Source of the DNA: Candidatus Latescibacterota bacterium
Lineage (GTDB): Bacteria > Latescibacterota > UBA2968
DNA length: 64,000 nt
Direction of reading: 5' to 3'
NCBI GenBank assembly: GCA_022824945.1
Contig: JAJDYX010000022.1
Coordinates: 1 to 64,000, forward strand
Positions within the stretch are counted from its first letter, which is position 1; each line of letters opens with the position of its first letter. The notes under the pieces were generated by a model that was given only the letters and a program-made list of their open reading frames with translations, was not told where the DNA came from and ran no database searches. Shown here piece after piece: positions 51,778 to 60,759 of this stretch. A program made the position numbers and the translations under genes.

Positions 51778-53853
51778 TCAGATCAGATCCTGCACGTGCT
51801 CAAAATAGAAAATCCGCCCATCGTACGTCCCTACAAACAAGCCCCCGTCCACCACACAGGGAGGTACTGTAATTGGCGACCCGAACACCACGCGGTCCCT
51901 GCATTCACCGGAAGCGGCATCTAAGGCGTACAAACACCCATCACATCCGCAAATTAGAAGACAATCCTCGAAATGGACCGGCGCAGCTAAAATGCTCCGC
52001 ACGCCTCTGCGATAGGGAACCATATCCAACAAGCTGTCTTCCGTCTGGAATCGCCACAGCAAATCCCCGGAATTAAAATCAAAACAAAGGGCCTCTCCCT
52101 CCGGTGTGGTAGCGTAGATCAGGCCATCCCGCACGAACAGTCCAGTCGGATACCCGGCCGGGAGAATCGGCTTGTCCCAGACGACCTCCCCCGAAATCGC
52201 CCGCAATGCAGTTAAATGCGACGAGTCTCCCCCACTTACCAGCAGGTCTCCAGTCACAACCGGCGTTGGATATGGATACTCAACCCCTATCTGCCGTTCC
52301 CACACCACATTCCCGCTTTGCCAGTCCAGTGCCATCAGTCCCCGCCGCTGCACGAGCAAGACAAGCAGATCCGCATAAACCTGAGGACTTGCGTAGCACG
52401 ACAAGTTATCGCTGTCTTCAACAGGTACATACCACTGCTGCTCTCCCGTCTTCAGATCAAAAGCCGCGTAACCGGCCTTTGCCCCTGTGTACAACGTCCC
52501 ATCTGCAATAACCGGAGACGTGTAAACCCAGCGGTCGGGATACCCGGGCAGATTCGCATGCCACAGCAGGCGGCCCGACGCCTCCTCCAGCGCATGCACC
52601 CGGCCTGTAACCGACACCGCCGCGCAGATGCCATCAGCCACAGCGACGCTATTTTTCACCGTTGCATCCGTGCGTGCATGCCACACCAGATCCCCACTAT
52701 CTACCTCAATACAACAGATCCCGCTGCGTGCGGGATAACCCTCATCTCGCAGGCTCAACAGCAGGCGATCGCCCGCCTGCACGGGTGCTGCGCGGTGCAA
52801 GCCTCCCGGAAGTTGTTGCTCCCAGCGCAGGCATAGCTCCATCTCGCCAAACGCAATCTCCTCTTGTGTATCCTCGGGAGGCAGCGAGACGCCTGCGGAT
52901 TTGATCTCCACCTCCGCACCTTCCTCTCCAAACCGCACGACGCGGTAGCTCCTCGGCGACGTATCGATCCCACCAAAACAGAACGGCGGGGTTGCGGCCA
53001 CAACCAACTCTCTGTAAGAGAACACCTTGCTGGAATGCCAGTGCCCGTGCAGTACCAGGCGGACATTATACCGGCTCAACGCCTCCAAAAATGAAATCGG
53101 CGGAGGCGTGTGAACCACCACTACGATCTCCCGGTCCGCAGGCTGTAGTTCCAAATCCGCCCAAAACCACACCTCCTTTCGCTCCTGATCCGCAGGCGAA
53201 AAAAACGACTGCTCATTGGGATAAAACACAAAATGGCGTCCCCCCCAATCAAAGCTGTAATACGAGGGACCGAGCACCGCTTCAAAATGCCGGGTAAACG
53301 TATAGCCCCCCTGTGAGATCCCCTCGTGGCGTTCCTCATTCCCGTCGTGCCCGCCGAACAGCGGGAATACCGGAGTCGACGAAACCGTCTCAATTGCATC
53401 TCGAAAACGGGACAACTCTGCAAGCTCCCCCCTGTTCGTGAGATCTCCGCTCACCACAATCACATCCGGACCGGCTTCCCGGACAAGTTGCTGTAGTGAT
53501 TCGGCAAGAATCTCTCCGGACGTCAGCATATCCCCTTCCGTCACAACGTGTGTATCGGTAATCTGCACAAGCGTAAACTGCCGTCCAGCCCGCTCAGGCG
53601 CAGGCGCAAGCCCAAAATCCACCTCATCTTGCGTGCCCATCCAGTTCCGTGTAGAAGAGTAAAACCCCGATGGGGCCTGAAAACCATCTGGAACGGTCAC
53701 AAAGACAAACCGGTGCGCCTCCGGTTCCACCGCAAGCGCGTACCGGCCCTCCTCATCCGTCTGCACAATCTGCTCCCCATTGGAGACCAAAACACCGCCC
53801 AGACCGCGTCCAGATGATTCATCCATCACCCTTCCTCGAACGTCAATCGCCAT
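51778..53853 (-). CDS. Calcineurin-like metallophosphoesterase fused to a PQQ-type beta-propeller
   Basis: The 691-residue product has three parts. An N-terminal carboxypeptidase-regulatory-like domain (~1-85) opens it. A metallophosphatase follows (~90-330) with D100-T-H102, G136-D137-LTNRGE, G-G-H169-D170 in place of the usual GNHD, 'VVVHTPPP' and 'LHGHWHS'. A beta-propeller (~335-691) completes it, built of PQQ-like repeats such as 'SGDLVWHARTDATVKNSVAV' and 'SGEVVWDKPILPAGYPTG'. No signal peptide is visible. The Asn-to-Gly change in GNHD may affect activity. Family members cut phosphomonoesters or diesters; the propeller may bind a partner or carbohydrate. Confidence 0.87.
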   Translation of the reverse strand: MAIDVRGRVMDESSGRGLGGVLVSNGEQIVQTDEEGRYALAVEPEAHRFVFVTVPDGFQAPSGFYSSTRNWMGTQDEVDFGLAPAPERAGRQFTLVQITDTHVVTEGDMLTSGEILAESLQQLVREAGPDVIVVSGDLTNRGELAELSRFRDAIETVSSTPVFPLFGGHDGNEERHEGISQGGYTFTRHFEAVLGPSYYSFDWGGRHFVFYPNEQSFFSPADQERKEVWFWADLELQPADREIVVVVHTPPPISFLEALSRYNVRLVLHGHWHSSKVFSYRELVVAATPPFCFGGIDTSPRSYRVVRFGEEGAEVEIKSAGVSLPPEDTQEEIAFGEMELCLRWEQQLPGGLHRAAPVQAGDRLLLSLRDEGYPARSGICCIEVDSGDLVWHARTDATVKNSVAVADGICAAVSVTGRVHALEEASGRLLWHANLPGYPDRWVYTSPVIADGTLYTGAKAGYAAFDLKTGEQQWYVPVEDSDNLSCYASPQVYADLLVLLVQRRGLMALDWQSGNVVWERQIGVEYPYPTPVVTGDLLVSGGDSSHLTALRAISGEVVWDKPILPAGYPTGLFVRDGLIYATTPEGEALCFDFNSGDLLWRFQTEDSLLDMVPYRRGVRSILAAPVHFEDCLLICGCDGCLYALDAASGECRDRVVFGSPITVPPCVVDGGLFVGTYDGRIFYFEHVQDLI

Positions 53854-53992
53854 AGCATACTCCTTTGTTCGCAGTTATAGGCAAAATACAATATTCGCAC
53901 CACGAGGCAAAATAAACAATGATTGCCTACCACATAAAGATTGTGCATAATAGAATCAGAATCCAATATGTAACCCTCACAAAGGATGGGAA

Positions 53993-55582
53993 ATGAGTGA
54001 TAGACCGAATATCCTATGGTTATCCTTAGAAGACACAAGCCCGCGATTTGGGTGTTATGGCGATGAAGTAGCGCGCACGCCAAATCTCGACAAACTGGCA
54101 TCGGAAGGATGCCGGTATCCCAATGCATTTTCAACGGCGGGCGTATGCGCACCGAGTCGCTCGGCGATTATTACAGGCATGTATCAAACGGCAATTGGCT
54201 CGCAGCACATGCGCACGCGCCACACCAATGCGCACGCGCCACAAATGCCCACGCCCTATGATGCAGTACCGCCGCATTATGTGAAATGTTTTCCAGAATA
54301 TTTGCGGATAGCCGGGTATTACTGCACGAACAACACAAAAACCGATTATCAATTTACCCCTCCGATTACTGCCTGGGATGAATTGAGCGCACAAGCCCAC
54401 TGGCGCAACCGTCCCGATGGCGCGCCCTTTTTTGCGGTATTTAATCGCACCGTAACGCACGAAAGCGGCATGTGGCCGGAAAAACGCCCAGAAGTAGAGA
54501 CCGATCCAGATTTGGTCACACTACCACCCTATATACCCAACACACCCAAAGCGCGACTATCATTGGCGCGACATTACGACAACATCGCCGACAACGATGT
54601 GTGGGTTGGCGAAATGTTGCAACAATTAGAAGACGATGGATTGGCAGACAACACCATTGTATTTATCTGGAGCGATCACGGCGAAGGACTGCCCCGGGCA
54701 AAACGCTGGCCTTATGATGCGGGCATTCGCATACCGTGCATCGTACGCTGGCCGGGCAAATTGGAACCCGGCAGCGTCAATGATCGATTGGTGAGCATGA
54801 TCGACCTGGGTCCAACCGTACTATCACTCGCCAATGTACAAATCCCGGCCCATATCCAGGGCCAACCCTTTGTGGGACCACAGGAAAAAGATCGGGATTA
54901 CATATTTGCAACGCGAGACCGTTACGACGAATCTTATGACATGATGCGCGCCGTGCGGGATAAGCGATTCAAATACATACGAAACTACATGACGGAAAAC
55001 CCGTACTTATTGTGGATCCCCTATCGCAATCGGCATCCCGCATTGCAGGAAATGTGGCGGCTCCATCTCGCGGGCGAATTGGAAGGTGTGCAAAATGTAA
55101 TGTTTCAAAAACGCCCCGTAGAAGAATTATACGACACGGAAAACGATCCGTTTGAAGTGAACAATCTGGCGGATAACCCCGCACACGCCGAAACTTTGAA
55201 CCGCTTGCGCGGGGCATTGGACGACTGGCGCGAAAAATACGACGTATGGGGCGATGTGCCCGAAGATCAGATGGTATTTCGCATGTGGCAGGGCCCAGAG
55301 CAACCGCAGACCGAATTACCGGTTTTTGTGCCGATATGTGAAGAAAGCCCTGGCCGTGAAGCCGCGCCCGAAGGCGGAACCTTTAAGGGGCCGATGATCG
55401 TACAATTTTACTGCGGCACACAGGGCGCATCAATGGCGTATCAACTCGCGGGCGATAAACACTGGCGATTGTACACCGAACCCATTCCCCTGCCAGAAGG
55501 CGAGACCACCATTCGCGCAAAAGCTATTCGAATAGGATACAAAGAGAGTGAGGAAGTGGAAGCGACTTTTGTCGTAACCTGA
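53993..55582 (+). CDS. Sulfatase with a C-terminal beta-sandwich domain
   Basis: This is a second type I sulfatase of 529 residues. The N-terminal 'RPNILWLSLEDTSPRFGCYG' carries the metal ligands. The signature is C52-A-P-S-R56-SAIITGMYQ, with Cys52 the formylglycine site, and 'WSDHGEGLPRAKRWPYDAGI' lies near 223. The last ~75 residues ('GGTFKGPMIVQF…GETTIRAKAIRIGYKESE') look like a chitobiase/FN3-associated beta-sandwich, seen in carbohydrate-active enzymes, so a sulfated glycan is a plausible substrate. No signal peptide is present. It is not closely related to the sulfatase at 46585. Confidence 0.92.
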   Translation: MSDRPNILWLSLEDTSPRFGCYGDEVARTPNLDKLASEGCRYPNAFSTAGVCAPSRSAIITGMYQTAIGSQHMRTRHTNAHAPQMPTPYDAVPPHYVKCFPEYLRIAGYYCTNNTKTDYQFTPPITAWDELSAQAHWRNRPDGAPFFAVFNRTVTHESGMWPEKRPEVETDPDLVTLPPYIPNTPKARLSLARHYDNIADNDVWVGEMLQQLEDDGLADNTIVFIWSDHGEGLPRAKRWPYDAGIRIPCIVRWPGKLEPGSVNDRLVSMIDLGPTVLSLANVQIPAHIQGQPFVGPQEKDRDYIFATRDRYDESYDMMRAVRDKRFKYIRNYMTENPYLLWIPYRNRHPALQEMWRLHLAGELEGVQNVMFQKRPVEELYDTENDPFEVNNLADNPAHAETLNRLRGALDDWREKYDVWGDVPEDQMVFRMWQGPEQPQTELPVFVPICEESPGREAAPEGGTFKGPMIVQFYCGTQGASMAYQLAGDKHWRLYTEPIPLPEGETTIRAKAIRIGYKESEEVEATFVVT

Positions 55583-55627
55583 CCGCGAGGGCTGGTTTCT
55601 CTAAAACGCTGATACAGGAGGTACATA

Positions 55628-56365
55628 GTGCGCAGGATGCAAATACTGAATAAGATCATTTCAGCACATGCTTTACTGCTCTTATTGGTAGGTGTGGCGG
55701 TGATCTCTACATCGCATGCACAAGACCTCATGGAGCGATTGCGAGAACGTATGGTAAGGACACAGATAGAAAACCGAGGAATTAAAGACCCCGCTGTCCT
55801 AAAAGCGATGCGAAAAGTGGAGCGCCACCGGTTTGTACCCGACTCTTATGCTTCACGAGCTTATGGTGATCATCCATTACCCATCGGCGAGGGACAGACC
55901 ATTTCTCAACCGTATATTGTCGCACTAATGACCGAAGTGTTGAATTTGCAGAAATCGGATAAAGTGCTGGAAATCGGAACGGGTTCGGGATATCAGGCGG
56001 CGATCCTGGGCGAGTTGTGTGACAGCATCTACACCATAGAAATTGTAGAAGTGCTGGGCAAGCGCGCCGCAAACTTGCTCGACACATTGGAATATGACAA
56101 TATCGAAGTGAAAGTTGGCGATGGGTACAAAGGATGGCCAGAACACGCGCCTTTTGATGCGATTATCGTGACGTGTTCACCAACGCAGGTACCCCAACCC
56201 CTTCAAGACCAACTCGCCGAAGGTGGACGCATGGTAATCCCGGTTGGAAGACGCGACGCACAAGAACTCGTGCTATTGACCAAACAGGAAGGCAAATTGC
56301 AACAAAATCACATTATACCTGTCAGATTCGTGCCAATGGTGGATTCCACCGGAGCGACGTATTAG
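55628..56365 (+). CDS. pcm: Exported protein-L-isoaspartate O-methyltransferase
   Basis: This S-adenosylmethionine-dependent repair enzyme acts on L-isoaspartyl residues. The 245-residue product has the family motifs 'FVPDSYASRAYGDHPLPIGE', 'GQTISQPYIVALMTEVL', the SAM loop 'VLEIGTGSGYQAAILGEL' (~117-134) and 'FDAIIVTCSPTQVP'. An N-terminal signal peptide (~1-34, 'ALLLLLVGVAVISTSHAQ') precedes the domain, so it acts in the periplasm, which is less common. The GTG at 55628 has GGAGG six bases upstream. The preceding sulfatase gene is 45 bp away on the same strand. Confidence 0.93.
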   Translation: MRRMQILNKIISAHALLLLLVGVAVISTSHAQDLMERLRERMVRTQIENRGIKDPAVLKAMRKVERHRFVPDSYASRAYGDHPLPIGEGQTISQPYIVALMTEVLNLQKSDKVLEIGTGSGYQAAILGELCDSIYTIEIVEVLGKRAANLLDTLEYDNIEVKVGDGYKGWPEHAPFDAIIVTCSPTQVPQPLQDQLAEGGRMVIPVGRRDAQELVLLTKQEGKLQQNHIIPVRFVPMVDSTGATY

Positions 56366-56367
56366 AC

Positions 56368-57207
56368 TCACCTCTCAATCCACTTATACGCGGCCTTTGA
56401 ATTCTTCCAGAAGAATTTCTCCATCTCTTCTGGCCCCTTGTTCTCAATATAATGAGTGACTATATTGAGCACGGTCTCATAGGGTGCTGCGCGTTCGCAC
56501 ACGAGCCAATTGCTACCATAGACCAGGCGATCTTCACCAAAAGCATGCCATAACACATCGAGCGTGGGCACATAATAAGCCGGATCATCGGGGGCGGGTT
56601 GTTGTGCTGCGCGTTCAACCATGCCAGACACCTTGCAATACACATTGGGGTATTTCGCAATGGTCTGGATACCCTGTACCCATTCGGGATCGGGTGCTTC
56701 ACCTGTCACTTCCACATGCGCCACATGGTCGATAACAATGCGCAGACTGGGAATTCGCTCAGCAATAACCGCGTTAATCGGCAACTGTCTGCCATTGGTC
56801 ATCAGATCGAGTTGCAAATCGCGGTCAGCCAATTTTTGGAGTTGTGGCATAAGAGCCTCTTGATCTTCCAAACTGCCCCGCTGAAGACCCAGGCGAATCC
56901 CGCGATAGAGTGGATTGGCTGAAAAGCGGTCGAGATTCTTCTCAAAATCTTCGGACTTGGGATCCAGGCTCCCCACAAACCCGACAATACAGGGATTATC
57001 TGCTGCGAGATCCAGGATCCACTGATTGTCTTCCACGAGCTTGCTGGCTTCAACCACAACCGTCCCTGTCACACCCATCTTTTCGGTGCGCTCAACAAAG
57101 TGGGGCGGCAAAATGGGGCGATAGAGCAATTCATTGTCTTCGGGCGGCCAGGGAACGCCGCCGGGTCGGGTCGTATCGTAAAAATGAACATGCGTATCAA
57201 TAATCAT
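56368..57207 (-). CDS. Amidohydrolase 2 family (TIM-barrel) lactonase/hydrolase
   Basis: The 279-residue product is an amidohydrolase-2 enzyme with 'MIIDTHVHFYDTTRPGG' (His6 and His8 as metal or substrate ligands), 'GIRLGLQRG', 'RIVIDHVAHVEV' near 170 and 'VYGSNWLVCE' near 244. This pattern is like that of L-fuconolactone/L-rhamnonolactone hydrolases and 2-pyrone-4,6-dicarboxylate lactonase. The ATG at 57207 has AAGGA seven bases upstream. It lies 23 bp after the 3-hydroxyisobutyrate-dehydrogenase-like gene on the same strand, suggesting a two-gene sugar-acid or hydroxy-acid pathway. Confidence 0.88.
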   Translation of the reverse strand: MIIDTHVHFYDTTRPGGVPWPPEDNELLYRPILPPHFVERTEKMGVTGTVVVEASKLVEDNQWILDLAADNPCIVGFVGSLDPKSEDFEKNLDRFSANPLYRGIRLGLQRGSLEDQEALMPQLQKLADRDLQLDLMTNGRQLPINAVIAERIPSLRIVIDHVAHVEVTGEAPDPEWVQGIQTIAKYPNVYCKVSGMVERAAQQPAPDDPAYYVPTLDVLWHAFGEDRLVYGSNWLVCERAAPYETVLNIVTHYIENKGPEEMEKFFWKNSKAAYKWIER

Positions 57208-57230
57208 GGACATATCCTTTCCGATCAAGA

Positions 57231-58103
57231 TTATTTAATTCCCGCCATCTTCCTCAACACTTCGACAATAGCAGAATTGTCCTGTTCAGCAAGACCAAGC
57301 GCAACGCCCGTGCGCAAAAGTTGGGCGTGCAGCCCGGTTACGGGCAAAGGCGTTTCCGTGCGCGCGCCGAGGTCGAGAATGAGTTCCACATCTTTTAAAT
57401 GCTGATCCAATGCGGCCTGAGTGGTAAAATCTCCGGTGATCATTTTTTCGCCTTTAATATCCATTACGCGAGAATACGCGCCACCCATCTTAAAAACATC
57501 GAGCAAAACATCGATATCCACCCCGGTTTTTTGCGCGAGGACGAGACCCTCGGCCAATACCAGACGGTTGAGACCAAGTACGAGATTGACAATGAGTTTG
57601 GCTTCCGCACCTTTGCCCGAAGGCCCCATGTGAAAAGTCTTGAGAGAAAAAGCTTCAAAAATATCCGTACACAGTTCAAAAACGGGTAACGTGCCGCCAA
57701 CCATCACGAGAACATCTGACTCGCGCACCTGCTTGCTGGATCCGAGAATAGTAGCATCGAGAAAGCGAATGCTTCTGCTTTCAAGATGCCTGGCAAGAGC
57801 AGTTGACATCTGCGGATCGCCTGTGGTCGTATCTACGATAATTGCGCCGGGAGATGCCGCAGACAAAATGCCCCTTGCGCCTGTAACCACATCGTTGACA
57901 ACATAAGAGTCGGGAAGCGAAAGAACAATTCGACGCGCTTTATCGGCGACATCGGCTGGCGACTTGCAGGACGTAAAACCGTCGCCTTCATGGGCTTTTA
58001 TTCTTTCGGGGTCAATATCATACCCCGCAATTTCTAAACCTTTGTCGCGAAAGCGCTCAACAAGTGCGGACCCGACGAGTCCAAGTCCGATAAGACCGAG
58101 CAT
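57231..58103 (-). CDS. NAD(P)-binding 3-hydroxyisobutyrate dehydrogenase-like / tartronate-semialdehyde reductase-like oxidoreductase
   Basis: This 290-residue beta-hydroxyacid dehydrogenase has the N-terminal nucleotide loop 'LIGLGLVGSALVERF' (G6-x-G8-x-x-G11), 'RIVLSLPDSYVVNDVV', 'FLDATILGSSKQVRESDVLV' and the catalytic 'GPSGKGAEAKLIVNLVLG' with Lys and Asn near 168-173. The start at 58103 is fixed by AGGAGGTCC directly upstream; a longer frame adds 12 unlikely residues. It is the first gene of a pair with the amidohydrolase. The substrate (hydroxyisobutyrate, glycerate or a sugar acid) cannot be told. Confidence 0.9.
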   Translation of the reverse strand: MLGLIGLGLVGSALVERFRDKGLEIAGYDIDPERIKAHEGDGFTSCKSPADVADKARRIVLSLPDSYVVNDVVTGARGILSAASPGAIIVDTTTGDPQMSTALARHLESRSIRFLDATILGSSKQVRESDVLVMVGGTLPVFELCTDIFEAFSLKTFHMGPSGKGAEAKLIVNLVLGLNRLVLAEGLVLAQKTGVDIDVLLDVFKMGGAYSRVMDIKGEKMITGDFTTQAALDQHLKDVELILDLGARTETPLPVTGLHAQLLRTGVALGLAEQDNSAIVEVLRKMAGIK

Positions 58104-58306
58104 AGGACCTCCTATAAAAAATAATGAGCCGTATCGCACACGGCTTAAGAATATGTCAAATTTTAAAACAAACAGAACCAGTACTTACAAAAATACTGTA
58201 CAATCAGATTCTTGCCAAATAAGAAAATAGTATTGAATCCCTGCGGACATTGTTTATCTTAAAACCACAACAACATGCCCGAACACACTCAAAACAGGAG
58301 TTATCG

Positions 58307-59059
58307 ATGAGTCTGGAACCCATTCAAACACCGGATATAGAACGTCCATCAAAAGCATTGATCGACGCGTTATCACATATTGGCAGCGCCACAGCCAGTG
58401 GGGAATTATTCAAGCTGGGCATCCGCAATGCCCAAATTTTGGGACCCCTTCCCCGAACGCCAGGCAAATCAATTTGTGGCCCGGCACTGACGCTACAATT
58501 TATGCCCAAACGAGAAGATCTGCATTCATCGGGCGAATATCAAGGACCGGAAAGACAATTGCATCGTCATGTGCTATATCACACACAACCGGGCGATGTG
58601 GTCGTAGTCGATGCTCGGGGCGACTTGAGTAGTGGCGTTTTTGGCGAGATGATGTTAACCTATTTTTGCGGTCAGGGGGGGCAAGGTGCGATTGTCGATG
58701 GCTGTATTCGCGATTTTCCCCACGCCAGGGAATTGAACCTCGGCTTATGGCTCAAGGGAACAACGCCCAATTTTCACGCACAAACCAACATCTTCCCCCA
58801 CGCCGTGAATATCCCTATAGCGTGTGGTGACACACTTGTAATGCCCGGCGATATTATTATCGCCGACGACGACGGCGCCGTGGTAGTGCCAATTAATCTC
58901 GCGCCTGAATTGGCAGAAAAAGCGACCGAACACGCCGAATGGGAAGTCTTCAGCCGAATGAAACTCGCCGAAGGCGGCGACCTGCGGAAATATTATCCAC
59001 TCACAGATGAAGCGCGTGTAGAATATGAAGCATGGCAAAAGGAACAAGATGAAAAGTAA
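58307..59059 (+). CDS. RraA-like / 4-hydroxy-4-methyl-2-oxoglutarate aldolase family protein
   Basis: The 250-residue product belongs to the RraA/HMG-aldolase family. It has 'GKSICGPALTLQFM' near 52, 'QPGDVVVVDARGDLSSGVFG' near 96 and the active-site loop 'GQGAIVDGCIRDF' near 124-136 (Arg and Asp of DGxxRD). 'GDTLVMPGDIIIADDDGAVVVP' (in two runs) lies near 180-200. Members cleave pyruvate-derived aldols or decarboxylate oxaloacetate; RNase-E inhibitors of this fold are shorter. The ATG at 58307 has ACAGGAG upstream. It is divergent from the dehydrogenase gene. Confidence 0.88.
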   Translation: MSLEPIQTPDIERPSKALIDALSHIGSATASGELFKLGIRNAQILGPLPRTPGKSICGPALTLQFMPKREDLHSSGEYQGPERQLHRHVLYHTQPGDVVVVDARGDLSSGVFGEMMLTYFCGQGGQGAIVDGCIRDFPHARELNLGLWLKGTTPNFHAQTNIFPHAVNIPIACGDTLVMPGDIIIADDDGAVVVPINLAPELAEKATEHAEWEVFSRMKLAEGGDLRKYYPLTDEARVEYEAWQKEQDEK

Positions 59060-59062
59060 AAG

Positions 59063-59083
59063 GTAAGACGTAAAACGTCAGCG
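59063..59083. repeat. Heptanucleotide tandem repeat after the RraA-like gene
   Basis: GTAAGAC, GTAAAAC and GTCAGCG follow one another at 59063-59083, another member of the GTAAGAC heptad family seen at 10649, 16247 and 45585. Confidence 0.6.
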
Positions 59084-59104
59084 GCCAGTCCTCGCTTCTT
59101 GCCT

Positions 59105-60043
59105 TTATCCATGCGCGTGTCTGGCCGCGCCTAAAATCCCCGCGTCATCGCCCAGTTCAGCAGAAACAATCTGCACATGTTCTTTTACACCAACAGTACC
59201 GCGATCCCAAAAAGTTCGCATTGCCGGTTCAAAAATCCAATCGCCCGCCTGTGCCAATCCACCTGTTAGCGCAACGCGATCTACATTCAATACATTCACC
59301 AGACTCACCAGCCCCACGCCGAGGAAAAACCCCGTCTCCTCAAACATCTGCATCGCAAAATTGTCACCCGCCTCTGCCGCCTCAAAAATAACCTGTGTGG
59401 TCAAACCCTCGGCTTTCAGAGACGTCTCCGGTTTTTCCCCTTCGAGTCTTTCCAGCGTGCGGCGCACCATGGCCGTAGCCGATGCATACATCTCCAAACA
59501 TCCAAAATTGCCACACGGACAGCGCGGCCCATTGTGATCCACTGTAATATGCCCCACCTCGGCCGCATTGCCATTAAACCCGTGCATAACCTTCCCCTCG
59601 CTGATCCACCCACCGCCAACTCCTGTACCCAGGGTCACGCACAAAAAGTGATCAACACCTCGACCGGCTCCCAGCCATTGCTCGCCATAAGCCGCCAAAT
59701 TGGCATCATTATCCACCACCACGCCCATACCGAGCAACGCCTCCAGGCGATCCTTTAACCGCACACCGTGCATACACTGCAAATTCTCGGGCGATATAAT
59801 CACACCTTCAAACGGATCTAATGGACCTGGCGCACCAACTCCTACACCCTGTACTTCTGCCAGTGAAATTCCGCCATTCCGCGCAGCCGCACGCGCACAT
59901 TCGGCAATGCCATTTACCACACCCTCAGCACCCAGATGCAATCGCGTCGGTCCCCGCGCCCTGCCCACAATCTCACCCGACGCTGTCACAAGCCCCGCGC
60001 GCGTATTGGTGCCCCCTAAATCTATGCCAATCGTCAAACTCAT
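59105..60043 (-). CDS. ROK family sugar kinase (glucokinase-like)
   Basis: This 312-residue kinase has the N-terminal phosphate loop 'IGIDLGGTNTRAGLV', 'GVGAPGPLD' near 70 and 'TLGTGVGGGWISEGKVMHG' near 140. The ROK zinc motif 'CPCGNFGCLEMYAS' lies near 173-186. There is no DNA-binding domain, so it is an enzyme and not a NagC-type repressor. It is the last of three minus-strand genes, kdgK-eda-ROK; its ATG overlaps the eda stop (ATGA). Glucose, N-acetylmannosamine or gluconate-like sugars are possible substrates. Confidence 0.9.
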   Translation of the reverse strand: MSLTIGIDLGGTNTRAGLVTASGEIVGRARGPTRLHLGAEGVVNGIAECARAAARNGGISLAEVQGVGVGAPGPLDPFEGVIISPENLQCMHGVRLKDRLEALLGMGVVVDNDANLAAYGEQWLGAGRGVDHFLCVTLGTGVGGGWISEGKVMHGFNGNAAEVGHITVDHNGPRCPCGNFGCLEMYASATAMVRRTLERLEGEKPETSLKAEGLTTQVIFEAAEAGDNFAMQMFEETGFFLGVGLVSLVNVLNVDRVALTGGLAQAGDWIFEPAMRTFWDRGTVGVKEHVQIVSAELGDDAGILGAARHAHG

Positions 60044-60681
60044 TTTTCCGCTCGCGCCAGCGCCACAGCATCTACAAACGACTTTGCTGTCGCTGCCAAA
60101 GATGCCCAGTCTTTATTATCCACAGCCGTCTTATCGACCATCGCGCTGCCAGCCCCCACAGCCACCGCGCCATTCTTGATAAACTCGGGCGTTGTATTGG
60201 CATCCACCCCACCCGTGGGCATAAGCTTCACCTGCGGCAAAGGACCCAGAATATCTTTAAAATAAGACGGTCCCCCCACACCGGCGGGAAACACCTTGAC
60301 CACATCGGCTCCTGCTTGCCACGCCGTCAAAATTTCCGTGGGCGTAAACCCGGCGGGCATCACGGCCTTGCCATACCGCTTGCTCATCTCAATCACCGCC
60401 GTATTCAAAATGGGACTCACCACATATTCTGCGCCGGATAGAATCGCAGCCCGCGCCGTCTCCGGATCGAGCACAGACCCCACTCCAATAATCGTATCCT
60501 CCATCTTTGCCGACGCTTCTTCAATCACCTTCAGCGCACCCGGCACCGTCATCGTCACCTCAATCGCCACCACACCACCTTCGCGCAACGCTTTTGACAC
60601 ATCCATCAACTGCGACGGATTATCTGCACGCAACACAGCGACCACGCCGCAATCAATAATGCGATCTACAGTACTTGACAT
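60040..60681 (-). CDS. eda: 2-keto-3-deoxy-6-phosphogluconate/4-hydroxy-2-oxoglutarate aldolase
   Basis: This class I aldolase cleaves KDPG to pyruvate and glyceraldehyde-3-phosphate. The 213-residue product has 'GVVAVLRADNPSQ', Glu41 in 'AIEVTMTVPGA', 'GSVLDPETARAAILSGAEYV' and the Schiff-base Lys129 in 'ADVVKVFPAG', then 'PLPQVKLMPTGGVD'. GGAGG lies a few bases before the ATG at 60681; a longer frame adds 16 unlikely residues. It pairs with kdgK upstream, so KDG to KDPG to pyruvate is complete here. Confidence 0.94.
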   Translation of the reverse strand: MSSTVDRIIDCGVVAVLRADNPSQLMDVSKALREGGVVAIEVTMTVPGALKVIEEASAKMEDTIIGVGSVLDPETARAAILSGAEYVVSPILNTAVIEMSKRYGKAVMPAGFTPTEILTAWQAGADVVKVFPAGVGGPSYFKDILGPLPQVKLMPTGGVDANTTPEFIKNGAVAVGAGSAMVDKTAVDNKDWASLAATAKSFVDAVALARAEK

Positions 60682-60703
60682 TTTTCCTCCCTGCAAAATT
60701 AAA

Positions 60704-60726
60704 CCTCTCTCCAAAATAGAGAGAGG
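60704..60726 (-). other. Hairpin between kdgK and eda
   Basis: CCTCTCTC (60704-60711) pairs with GAGAGAGG (60719-60726) around a 7-nt loop, and TTTAATTTT follows on the minus strand. It may be a leaky terminator or processing site that sets the ratio of kdgK to eda-ROK expression. Confidence 0.45.
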
Positions 60727-60759
60727 CATTATGTATTATTAGCGCATTCATATCGGGCT

